Assembly: GCF_964019385.1 (NCBI RefSeq) | Contig: NC_088649.1 | Span: 14,125,431-14,189,430, forward strand | Direction of reading: 5' to 3' | Length of the DNA: 64,000 nt | Origin: Sycon ciliatum | Taxonomy: Eukaryota > Porifera > Calcarea > Leucosolenida > Sycettidae | Shown: in pieces, positions 55,901-64,000 of the stretch | How the letters are laid out: every line of letters begins with the position of its first letter | Numbering within the stretch: position 1 is the stretch's first letter | The notes under the pieces: model-generated | What the model was told of the DNA's origin: nothing | The model's input: the letters and a program-made list of their open reading frames with translations, nothing else | The model's database searches: none | Program-made: the position numbers and the translations under genes

Positions 55901-56932
55901 GATCTGGTGTGTATCGAGGGTCAACAAGTATTATCCATCGTTGACTACGGTTCACGCTATCCGGAGCTACTTCCCTTGTCAGCTACCACAACCGCAGCTG
56001 TCATTGACCGGCTGATGGAAGTGTTCGCGAGGTTCGGCCTGCCTAGCGTGTTGGTGTCCGACAATGGCCCCCAGTTTGCCTCAGCCGAAATGGCCCAGTT
56101 CCTGCAGCGGTTGGGTATCCAGCACAATCGATCAAGCCCACGCTACCCCAGATCTAATGGCATGGTGGAACGTCTTCATCGAGTCGTCAAAGAGAGAATT
56201 CAATCTCTACGACCGTCCCTGTCTTTGCAACGCCGTTTGCAACAAGTTCTCTTTGATATTCGCAACTCAGTGCACCGAATGCTGGGCATGTCACCCAATG
56301 AGGCTTTCTTCGGTCGCATGGTTCGCACCCGTCTACCTCACCATTCTACCCCACGCATTGTGAATGCTTCTCATCAGATTCGCGCCAAAGCTGACATGGC
56401 AGTCTCGCATGATAGTCGCCGCGGTGTCCGCCAGTTGCCTATGCTGCGTCCTGGCACAATGGTAGTCTTGCAGGATGGCTATTCCGACCCAACTACCCCT
56501 TGGCGTGTTGTGGAGCAATATGGCAGACAAGTCGGCGTCACTGATGGAAGGCGGATACTGCTCCGAAATCGGCAGCATGTGCGAGAACATGCTTCACCTG
56601 CATCATCAACTGCCACCTCTTCTCGGTCTTTGGATCTCCAGCCAGTTCCGACGCCAGATCCCCAGCCAGCTACCGAGTCAGAAGTGAAATCCTCGGCACC
56701 TAATGCAGATGTGCCGCCTGCTACGCCTACTGCTCCGTGTGAAGCAGGAGTGGAATCTGAGATCAAAGAGGCTGATGCTCAGATTCATCCCGAGTCCAGT
56801 GACCAATCACGTCGTCAATCACGCCTACCACGGCCCGATGCCCAGTCTGGCTCGCTCTATCGCGAGGGCTATGTAACCCGCGCTGGCCGCACTGTCAAGC
56901 TCACTGAGAAAGCTGCTGGTGCATTGATGTAA
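52922..56932 (+). CDS. Gag-Pol polyprotein of the Ty3/gypsy element
   Basis: One frame of 1336 codons runs from the ATG at 52922 (MSAPKGRAPKEF). Domain order: a retrotransposon Gag domain (about residues 10-200), zinc knuckles (CKYCGRSHPRGKQHC and CGNCSKVGHFTRVC), an aspartic protease (LLDTGATRSVL), reverse transcriptase (YIDDILIY), RNase H (CDASPLGLGAIL), then integrase with its zinc-binding N terminus, the DNGPQF and NGMVERLHR parts of the catalytic core, and a Pro/Ser-rich C-terminal extension. The order PR-RT-RH-INT is that of Ty3/gypsy. It looks whole. Gag and Pol share one frame, as in some lineages of this family. No envelope frame is seen. Confidence 0.95.
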   Translation: MSAPKGRAPKEFVPDFSSNIGADFELWLEDVDDYLKICGVTTAADKKRLFLNLAGLAVRRIVKGIVVPTPPAQADGSAGCEYKALTDAVIAHFRPATNTTSERHRFRQLRQNEGESVTTFVGRLREAADRCEFASTAVDTIDQGQIRDQVIEGLRSQELRKELLKESKLTLANAVSKAVALESSITDSKLYGDAAATPVSNSFSHIHRVSHSQPASAHKKFGKCKYCGRSHPRGKQHCPAADATCGNCSKVGHFTRVCLSRKSDNARMTSEQVEEDDANYFCDYAFSVDTSQHQQLFRKTLIVNGRPCEGLLDTGATRSVLTDDVVQPTRKSDRILKAYNGGVISTLGMADVTVSVGSRSIVCSCFVVPVASGRQILYGQDVISELELLTSAEVNVVNVTPISITVDPDTTPTALPPRRHAFSIRDEIAKELDRMVKHDIIEPVREATPWVSPLVPVRKSSGALRLCVDYRVLNKSVVRERHLLPTVDEINAQLDGATVFSVLDAESGFHQLPLADESRPFTTFATHKGLFRFKRLPFGIACAPEIFQRVVSDILAGLPGVVVYIDDILIYARNRQEHDERMAAVLRRLSEANLRLNWEKCRVRQSEIKYLGHWLSKDGVRPDGDKLLAIQQLQLPQTLTDVRRFLGMVTYLGKFIPQLSQTTEPLRKLAQRQPFVVDDELTAAFTDAKTAVASSLECLAYFKPSLDVPTKVTCDASPLGLGAILWQQDKSGTWLPVTCASRSLSDVESRYSQLEREMLGIVFSLTRFRQYVLGRSVQVVTDHKPLISIIQKLFDEVPPRLQRWMVALMPYQYTLSHAPGKQMVCEDTLSRAPVQDSTASPEEARSMAEFIGLVLEECPVNIDDIAKATSDDPLLRSIQQRVLMQSWSQVTPAEEPYYLIRDQLTTIDGILLFGNRCVIPEALRHAVLQLAHEGHPGRDIFKDALRRRVWWTGMSKDADKFAEQCSECWRRHTNPAQELLPSEIEGVWQKLAVDLVCIEGQQVLSIVDYGSRYPELLPLSATTTAAVIDRLMEVFARFGLPSVLVSDNGPQFASAEMAQFLQRLGIQHNRSSPRYPRSNGMVERLHRVVKERIQSLRPSLSLQRRLQQVLFDIRNSVHRMLGMSPNEAFFGRMVRTRLPHHSTPRIVNASHQIRAKADMAVSHDSRRGVRQLPMLRPGTMVVLQDGYSDPTTPWRVVEQYGRQVGVTDGRRILLRNRQHVREHASPASSTATSSRSLDLQPVPTPDPQPATESEVKSSAPNADVPPATPTAPCEAGVESEIKEADAQIHPESSDQSRRQSRLPRPDAQSGSLYREGYVTRAGRTVKLTEKAAGALM

Positions 56933-57239
56933 TATCTCCATTTTTGACTGACCATGTTGCATAACTATGCCAATTTGCAATTTAGTTGCTGGTTTGGTTT
57001 GTTCTGTTTGTATCGTGGTACAGGTTTGATGTATCTTCAGTGAGTTGACCCGTCAGTGTCAGGGTGTATCGAATTTGTTGCTTTGAATTGATTCTTTGCT
57101 CGTTTCCTCTGCAATTTTATTGTTCTTTTCTTGTCTGCAATTTTCTCCTTTTTTCTTTTTCCTTTTTTTTCTCTCCTTTTTTTTTCTCAAACAGGTTTGC
57201 ATTTGCAGACAATTTTTTTTTCTTAGGGAAGGGGGGTAA

Positions 57240-57427
57240 TGTGGTAGTCATGCATTGTACATCACGGCTGTAGTACTGATGCGCACAGTCATGGTAACAG
57301 TGCATTGCGTAATGCTCTTGGCCATATGCTGCTGTTGAGCTGGTTTTACAGATGAAGAATCTGAGAGACACAATGGCTAGTTGTCTATTCTTTCCGTGTG
57401 CTTAGTCTGGCTTCTTGCATGCCTACA
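57240..57427 (+). repeat. Right LTR of the Ty3/gypsy element
   Basis: 188 bp, preceded by the purine tract and followed by CATAT. It would supply the polyadenylation region for the element. Confidence 0.95.
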
Positions 57428-57432
57428 CATAT

Positions 57433-57794
57433 GTGATTGAGTCTTGTATCTTGTCGTGTTGTTGTTGCTACTGCTGCTGTTATCGTTGTCATCTTCATAG
57501 TCGTCGTCGTCGTCGTCGTCGCTGTTTTGTCTGTGTACTGTAGAACGGCTAATTTAGCGGGTAGAATATTTAGCGTTTTCTGAATCAGGACCAATTCGCG
57601 ATGAAATATTTAAAGCGATCTGAGTTGATGGGTTAAATAAGAGATGCCTTGTACTGTATCATACATCCAAAATTTCGAATGATGTGGAAAACCTTTAGCG
57701 AGAACACTCCTTTCGCTAGAATCGCTAAAATATCACTGGCGCTAAAACTAGCCGTTTTACAGCATCTTGGAAGGGGGGGGGGGGGTCTTGGGCA

Positions 57795-57852
<58 letters not shown>

Positions 57853-58046
57853 CGTGCGTGTGTGTGTGTATGTGTATTTGTACTTGGCTACTTGTATATG
57901 TCTTTATGTGTTCCCCTGTGTTCATGTGTTGTTGTTGTGCCATTAGGCCATCTCGGCGCAGCACTACTTGCTGTGTGCAATCATGCTATTCTCCCTGATC
58001 ACTTCTACATGCGTGCTTGGTAAGCGACAGTCTCCATGCTGCCTTA
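57433..58046. mobile_element. CTGTAGAACGGCTA-end MITE and GT microsatellite
   Basis: About 57538-57762 has CTGTAGAACGGCTA and (complement) CTGTAAAACGGCTAG ends, with TTTAGCG motifs inside. A GTC microsatellite lies at 57500-57525, and a G run plus (GT)n at 57772-57870. No gene was recognised. Confidence 0.6.
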
Positions 58047-58320
58047 GGGGCCTCCGTAAATATCGGACCTTTTTTCACCAAACCAATTATTTTTGTTTAG
58101 ACCCAACCCCTCCCTCCCCCTAAGAACGTAAAAAAATGTTGACATACATGTACATGCATATACATGTACAACAAAAGTTGCAAGTGTGTCACTGCTCCAA
58201 CGACCAAGTACATGCATCAATGTTTTCTGAAACGAAATTGGTCAACCCCCTCCCACCCCATAACGTAATTATTTCGTTTTGTAAAAAAGAGTTCGACAAT
58301 TATTAATTATGGATGACCCC
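58047..58320. mobile_element. Harbinger-like MITE, diverged copy
   Basis: GGGGCCTCCG and GGATGACCCC ends are flanked by TTA (58044-58046, 58321-58323). CCCTCCCTCCCCC and 'ttcgttttgtaaaaaa' motifs link it to the copies at 13278, 19979 and 36642. Confidence 0.75.
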
Positions 58321-58323
58321 TTA

Positions 58324-59521
58324 GTTAGAGGGGCGTCGAAACCACCCTAGAGGTGCGCCCAAAAAGCCGCACCATTTTCCTTGTGATTTCTGAACTGCGA
58401 AAAACGATATAATCTCTAGGTCGAGTCAGGCACAATCACCCAAAAGGTTTCCCCGGAGAGGGCCTTTTCACAGCTGCTCCGAAGTAGAGTGTTGTAGTAC
58501 GTATCGTCTTATAATTATAGTCTTCTAGATGTAGTTATCGTCGTCAATGTGTATAAGTGTGGAGATGGCACGGGACTGGGAGCAGGTAGAGAAAAGGCAG
58601 TTACAACAAGAGTACCTTCCGATGCCCCTTTTCTTGCGTTGCGTTTAAAATATGGTGTTTTGGCCTGTTCCGCTGTGCCGGGTCATTATGCTAGGGAGTT
58701 CACTCGAAAATCAAATTCGCGTGTTTTCGTAAAACGCTAGTTTTCTAAACCGGGAAGATGTCGCAAACCTGTGAAAAATTGAAAAAAAATCCAAGGCAAT
58801 CCAGAGTTATGGACGATTGAGGTTGGGAAAATGATCGCCTGCCCAGTCACAGAAAGCAGTGCAAGTACGTATGGAGACGGTGTGGTTTCCGTCCAGCACT
58901 GCAGTATCTGGTGCGTACATGCGGGTGCGAACTGAAGTGCATGGCGATACAGGATGTGCGCATGCATGCCGTGCGTGCCTACTTGCACAAACACGTTTTC
59001 ATCGTCGCCGCTTCTGCAGTGTGCGCACAGTTCACTCACTCTTTTTCGCCCACCACCAGGAATTTGCCGCGGGCTGTTTTCTGTGATCATGTTCCTTCTT
59101 CCGCGATAAAGCGCAAGCCTAAATGTTCTAGATTCCTCTTGTTTTAGACTAATTCAAGGCCGCTGAACATGAAAATCGGGTGTTCCTCCCGGAGCTGAGT
59201 ATGCATCTGGTCGAGATCAGTACTTCGCTATGCCTCTGCGCAAAGCGGGGCACCATTTTTGTGTTCCCGCACAGCATGTGTGGCATCAATGAAAAGGTAA
59301 TGACCTCGGCTACCTAAACATAGCATTGACAAGGGCGTGCTGGCCACAGGATCAAATAGAAGCGGGCTCGAAGTCTGGCCAAGCAGCTGCCACGCATGCC
59401 CATTGCACTTATGCACACGAGTCGTGACTGCAGTTTTTACCTGACGCGGGTCCGGAACCAAACTCCCTAATTATGGCGTGTCGATCTGTTTTGCTGTGCT
59501 TGCTCTCACGTCCTGCTGTAG
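58324..59521. other. Upstream flank of gene 2 stalk exon
   Basis: An imperfect AGGGGCGTCG ... CGATGCCCC pair (58331-58627) suggests an old MITE. A weak sushi-like Cys pattern occurs at 58775-58940 without good splice sites. No promoter or first exon of gene 2 was identified. Confidence 0.35.
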
Positions 59522-59995
59522 GATCCGGGTCTGGACTCCCACCGAACGGAAACCATGGGTCGGGACACGCGCCACTACCGACTACCTCGCCGCCTGAGCC
59601 TACCACAACAGTCATGATTTATACACTGGCACCGACAACACTAACGCCAGCGCCGCCAAATCAGCCCATCGCGACCACTCCCCCCACCACACCCGTACCA
59701 ACAACTCAACCAGCGACCAGTTCTCGACCAGTAACTCAATCCCCCACCACCAAAGCAGCAGCAACAAAAACACGTACTCTTCCCACCAGCACCAGCACCG
59801 AGAGCACAACAGCTGCGGTTTCACGGACTGGTACGGAGACAGCTGATCCCAGCAGTCAACGCCCCAGCCCTGCGCCAGTGAGTGCCAGCACCAGTCCTCA
59901 AAGCAGTACTCATTCACCCAGGGCAACCAGCTTGCGGCTTGCAACAACGTTTGGCATTGTGTTCTTCCCCAGTGCTACGCCACCTGCGGAGGACG
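59522..59995 (+). CDS. Gene 2, mucin-like Ser/Thr/Pro stalk exon
   Basis: This exon encodes 158 residues rich in Thr, Ser and Pro (TTTVMIYTLAPTTLTPAPPN, PTTPVPTTQPATSSRPV). It is a classic O-glycosylated extracellular stalk with no cysteine. The acceptor gctgtag lies at 59515-59521 and the donor g|gtatgt at 59996; both are phase 1, so the exon can be spliced or skipped without frame change. Joining to 61259 gives PPAED-E-AEAFSKG and leads into the membrane helix. The stalk would hold further N-terminal domains away from the membrane; such exons must lie upstream but were not recognised. The ATG frame that runs into the exon from 59473 crosses the acceptor and is not the likely start. Confidence 0.7.
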
Positions 59996-60366
59996 GTATG
60001 TATTTTCACTTGGCCGCTGGTGCCCATTCTTTGCATATGCCATGTACTGTTGTGGATATTGAGATCCAATGGGATGACCGGGCTCAGCGGCCTTGCTGCT
60101 TTTAGTGGGCACATGCACTGTAGTTCACATCCACACTGTAAAACTGGACGAGCAGTGCTTGCAGTTGCAAGGCCAGCTCCACGTGGCCAGTTCTCAACTA
60201 TGTCAATGTCCGCTACAGCCTTCAGTACATGTTGTTTTAGGAGCTAGCTAGCTATAGCCTCTAGAAGCATGCGTAGAGTTCGAGCAGGACTGCGACGTGC
60301 CCGCAAATCCCAACTGGTGTGTGTGCCATGTGTGTGTGTGTGTGTATGCGTGCGCGCACGCACGCG

Positions 60367-60411
<45 letters not shown>

Positions 60412-61141
60412 ACATGTGTCGGCACATGTGTGTTGAGATAGGTGGGCAGTAGGGGTGAAAGGATTAGTTCGAATATTCGAGTATTCGTTCGAAAATTTCA
60501 AACGAGCGAGTATTCGAAATTTTGCACTCGATCGTTTTTTTGTTTGTTTTTTTAGTATTGGCATTCTATTTTTCAAAAACTTCTCTTGTACCGCTCATCA
60601 ACTGGTATGCATGCATTATGCATGCCTTTGAGTCAGTATTTTATGACTTGGACGATGCGATCACCAGGGCAAGTAACGTTAGTTTGTTATGAAATAATGA
60701 AAGTACTGGTGAAAATCGTTACTCTACACTCTGTACAAGACGTTGGCGACTTTTGTTCTATGTTCACAGATAATTTCTTCCGAATGGGTCGAGAACTCAC
60801 AAATCTAGCGCTTTAGAATTTTGATAAAATACTCGAAATAATCGGATACTCGATCGAATATTATGAATGAGTGATCGATTGGTCAAAACAGATACTCGTT
60901 TCACCCCTAGTGGGCAGGTGTTTATTTGAGGTCACAGGTTTTGAGGGTCAGTTGAGATTTTCTTAGCAGTCGAGTCATCTAATACTGTAATGTTGCGCAT
61001 TAAAGCCGGGCCTATTCCTGCAGAAGCAGAAGTCTGTGCTAGGCTTCTATTCAAACCAGACCAAGAAAAGTAAACTTAGCATATCCGCATTTCCACCAGC
61101 TAAAAAATTAAGTAAAAAGTCGCATTATCATAAGCCTGAAA

Positions 61142-61187
<46 letters not shown>

Positions 61188-61258
61188 CGTGGGTATGTAT
61201 GTGTGTGCGTGTGTGTGTGTGTGCGCGCGCGCATGTGTTTGTCTTTTCTTCTGCGCAG
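59996..61258. repeat. Gene 2 intron with hAT-like MITE and GT microsatellites
   Basis: The intron contains GT/GC microsatellites at 60318-60420 and 61145-61230. The second ends just before the acceptor tract (cttttcttctgcgcag). A hAT-like MITE at 60450-60909 is listed separately. No exon was recognised within it. Confidence 0.7.
60450..60909. mobile_element. hAT-like MITE with perfect 8-bp TSD
   Basis: TAGGGGTGAAAGGATTA and (complement) TAGGGGTGAAACGAGTA form the ends, flanked by GTGGGCAG (60442-60449, 60910-60917). The interior repeats ATTCGAGTATTCG motifs. Confidence 0.85.
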
Positions 61259-63729
61259 AGGCCGAGGCGTTCTCTAAGGGTGCAATCGCGGCTGTCGTAC
61301 TGGGGAGCTTCATTGTGGTGTGCGCCTTGTCCTTCACAGCCCTGTATCTGGCCAAGTATCGCGCATCCATCATCAACACATCCGGTGGTGCCATGCCGTA
61401 CCGCAAGAAGGGCAGATCGGCGAGCACCGTGCCAATGAACGCCCACGATTACGGTCAACAGCGACGTGAATCCTCCGAACCGCCGCCGAGCGCCTCCACC
61501 TCTGGCACGTCTCTGCTGGGCAACACTCTTGCCAGGTACTTCCAGACGTCTCCCAACACGGACGAAGACGCCGCTGCCCTGCCCAGACGCTCGCAGCAGC
61601 AGGAATATCCACGACTGGGCCTGCCACAGCACCAGCAGTCCTACTCAACCTGGCGTGGCGGCGGCAGCTTGGGCGGCAGTGATGAGCAACACTTTGCCAA
61701 TGCGGCCCCGGTGGCTCCCGGCAGCGTCGCAGATCTGGCTTCCATTGGTGGCGGCACTCTCGGCCTGTACAACCCGCGTGCCAGCTTGTACCGGGACGTA
61801 TCCGGCCTGCCACCGGACTGGGTTTCGCCGACTGCCGATGAGCGTTCCTGTGCCAACAGCACGGCTCTAATGCTGGATGATGGCCTTGGAGAGGACGTCT
61901 ATTCCATTTACTCGGCGAACTCCATCGGACGCAGTGCGGGCGCTGCGTTTGCCTATAGCAACGGTGGATTGATCGGCCGCAGTGCTGGTGGTGCGGTCGG
62001 AGGCACTGCGGCCCCAGTGCTTAGTCGAAGCTTTGCCGGTGGTGGACCAGCGGGTGGCCGTGGCGCCATGGCACCTCTGTTGAGAAGCGCTGCTGCCAAC
62101 CAACAGGAAACGCTCTACGAACAGCACGCGGACGACGGTGCTACAGGTGCGGTGCACGGCCCAGGCACGGGTGCCGCTGCTGTTCCCACATGGCTGAACG
62201 GATTGTGCCATGCCCCGCCACCGCAACCTGCAGGCAATGAGCAAACGTCGCCACCAAAGCCGCTTCAGCGCGTGTCCAGTCTAATAGCGCGCCCGGCGGC
62301 GCCGCGCAACAGGAATATGGTGCGCGGCCAGTCGGTGATGGTGCGTACGCCGCGCAAGAGAGAAGCACAGCTTCACATGGCCTTCTTTGCCAACAATCCC
62401 ACGGCGCCCCCGCCGGGCTTTTCCAGTGATCCCGCAGCACCACCACCACCACCGCCACCACCGGCAGGCTTTTCCAGCAATCCCGCAACAACGCCCCTTC
62501 CCGTCCTTTCCAACTATCCCACAGAAGCACTACCGGCTGGCTTTTCCAACAAGCTGCCAACGTCCCCGCCAGTCTTCACCAATTACCCCGCAGCAGCAGC
62601 AGCACAAGCAACGTCAGGCTTTTCCACCAATCCGGCGCCTCCACCACCGGCCGGCTTTTCCACCAATCCGGCGCTGCCGCCGGTCTTTTCCGGTTATCCC
62701 GCGGCAGCAGCAGCAGCAGCACCACCACCACCGGCAGGCTTTTCCAGTGATCCAGCAGTAGCACCACTGCCGGGCTCCAGGCCTAGCTCCCGGCCTGGCT
62801 CCAGGTCCGGCTCCAGGCCAGGCTCCCTGAAGCGACGGAAAGCAGCGCCTCGCCGAACCACCTCCTTCTCCGGCGAGTTCGGAGCCCCGCGGCCACCTAC
62901 TGGCGCGTACGTCTGGCACAATTCCACCATCACACAGGTCCACTGGAGAGAGCAGCAGCAGCAACAGCCCGAATCTGTATACGATATCTACCAGGACTCG
63001 TCGCAGATCATGCGTTCGAACGTCCCGACGGACGACGCCTACGGGTATATGACCCCCGTCGAGACGGACACATCCGACGAGCCACCGCCACCTTGCCACC
63101 TTGCTGCGACGAGGACGGACAGTCTTCCCCGGCGGCACAGCACGGCCGGTGCATTCTTTGCCAGCTCCGCTGCCGTCCTGAAGGAACCCGACTGCACCTA
63201 CGACACACTGGACATGCTCGCCGAGAGCCAAGAGATGCGTTTTTCCGAGATGCGCCACTCCATGCCGATGATCGACCCCACGCAGCACGACGGAAGCAGT
63301 CACTCGTCGGCTCAGCTGCGCAGCTCCAACAGTCCCATGGGCTCGGTCAAGGAGGACGATGACCTCTACGCCCCGCTGCCGTTCTCTGCAGCCGACCTGC
63401 GCAGCACTGGCCAGCCGCAGTCGAAGTTTGCCGAGGTGCGTGCTGGCACTGGCTTCTCCCTCGGCCACAACTGGTCCAGGAAAAGCAAAAGGTCGGTGAA
63501 AAAGGACAAGAAGCGAAAAAGCTTGATATCCGGCGACTTTATCGCGTCGCTGTATCCATCGCGTACCGGCCAAAGTAAACTTGACTCGCAAGGTGGTGGT
63601 GGTGGTGGTCGTGGTTGTGGCGACGCCGTCGGTGATGTTGGAGTAGGCTTTGGTGCTATCGGTCGACAAGAAGCAAAAAAACACATGCAAAAGTCCCAGA
63701 CGGTGGACGACGCGTGGGAGGAAGGATGA
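61259..63729 (+). CDS. Gene 2, terminal exon: membrane helix and cytoplasmic tail
   Basis: This is the last exon of gene 2 (about 823 codons, TGA at 63727-63729), with a phase-1 acceptor tctgcgcag. After EAEAFSK comes one hydrophobic helix (GAIAAVVLGSFIVVCALSFT, then ALYLA) and basic residues. The long tail is Gly/Ser/Pro-rich. A degenerate repeat of PAGFSxNP/PAAPPPP type (62383-62775) holds a run of eight prolines, a likely SH3, WW or profilin ligand. An RPGSRSGSRPGS block (62779-62830) and a Lys/Arg cluster (KSKRSVKKDKKRKS, 63480-63525) follow. Tyrosine motifs include YSIY, YDIY, YMTPV, YDTL (63198) and YAPL (63367). No enzymatic domain is seen. The architecture parallels gene 1; direct sequence similarity of the tails is low. 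Confidence 0.8.
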
Positions 63730-64000
63730 CCGCATGCAAGCGCTGTAGTCCTTGTTGCGTTTCTTCACCAGGCATGGTGGGCAATCTGCTTGTGCCGCCG
63801 CCGAGAAGATCCACTGCTGCTTTGTGTCGGTATCAGCTTATTGGAGGCATCCAGGACAGCGGTGTTTATTGGCCATGCCATCCTGAAGCCTGCACCAAGT
63901 CCGCGATCCGGATGGCATACCCCTCCTACATGATTTCATAGATGTGTTTTTTTACCAGTGAGTTGCGCACGTGCCAAACAGGCTGTGGTTCAGGTGAAGG
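63730..64000 (+). other. Gene 2 3' flank
   Basis: Sequence after the stop, probably 3' UTR. No polyadenylation signal or other feature was recognised before the window ends. Confidence 0.3.

Larger units (their letters stand above)
52702..57427 (+). mobile_element. Ty3/gypsy LTR retrotransposon, looks whole
   Basis: Two 188-bp LTRs (52702-52889 and 57240-57427; TG...CA) differ at about one position. They are flanked by CATAT (52697-52701, 57428-57432), a 5-bp duplication. A primer-binding-type TTGGCGCAGTG follows the left LTR, and a purine tract (AGGGAAGGGGGG) precedes the right one. One long gag-pol frame lies between. Near-identity of the LTRs points to a recent insertion. Confidence 0.95.

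Noticed and set aside
58775-58940. Frame with LRLGKMIACP and VVSVQHCSIWC resembling a sushi half-module upstream of gene 2
   Set aside because: No first cysteine block, no good acceptor, and the nearest donor is in the wrong phase.
62614-63768. 384-codon minus-strand frame opposite the gene 2 terminal exon
   Set aside because: Antisense shadow of the repeat- and GC-rich coding exon.

Overview
The window is eukaryotic genomic DNA, most likely from a non-vertebrate metazoan. Short coding exons are separated by long introns and flanked by GT/AG splice sites in matching phase 1. The coding exons carry complement-control (sushi/CCP) and mucin-like ectodomains of transmembrane receptors. The rest is dense with short inverted-repeat transposons, a CR1-like LINE, a Ty3/gypsy element, a DIRS/Ngaro-type fossil, minisatellites and microsatellites. 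This mix fits an early-branching invertebrate such as a sponge, but nothing here fixes the species. No tRNA, rRNA or CRISPR array was seen.

Host genes: two single-pass receptors lie on the + strand. Gene 1 has sushi exons at 4448-4741 and 7959-8171 and a 2.49 kb terminal exon (15025-17516) encoding the membrane helix and the whole roughly 825-residue cytoplasmic tail; its 5' exons lie beyond the left edge. Gene 2 has a Ser/Thr/Pro-rich stalk exon (59522-59995) and a similar 2.47 kb terminal exon (61259-63729); no 5' exons of it were recognised. Every internal boundary is phase 1, and both genes use one giant last exon for helix plus tail, so they look like relatives of one receptor type.

Repeats: the 42 kb between the genes, and the introns of gene 1, are layers of mobile DNA. 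By target-site duplication (TSD) I can separate hAT-like elements (8 bp), pogo/Tigger-like elements (TA), Harbinger-like elements (TTA), elements at TTAA, and a family with CAAGAG ends and 7-bp duplications that I cannot place. Several are nested and so can be ordered in time. A TTAA-flanked DNA transposon carrying a Mutator-like (PF20700-type) transposase sits inside the 3' UTR of a CR1-like LINE (37687-43774). A 3.4 kb inverted-repeat element and a 42-bp hAT-like insert interrupt one of two tandem copies of another repeat, and the second copy preserves both empty sites. A whole-looking, recent Ty3/gypsy element lies at 52702-57427.

Most notable is a set of micro-elements of 20, 22, 38 and 42 bp. 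They consist of little more than two terminal repeats back to back, yet have perfect 7- or 8-bp TSDs. They come from two different transposon families, so the process that makes them may be general in this genome.
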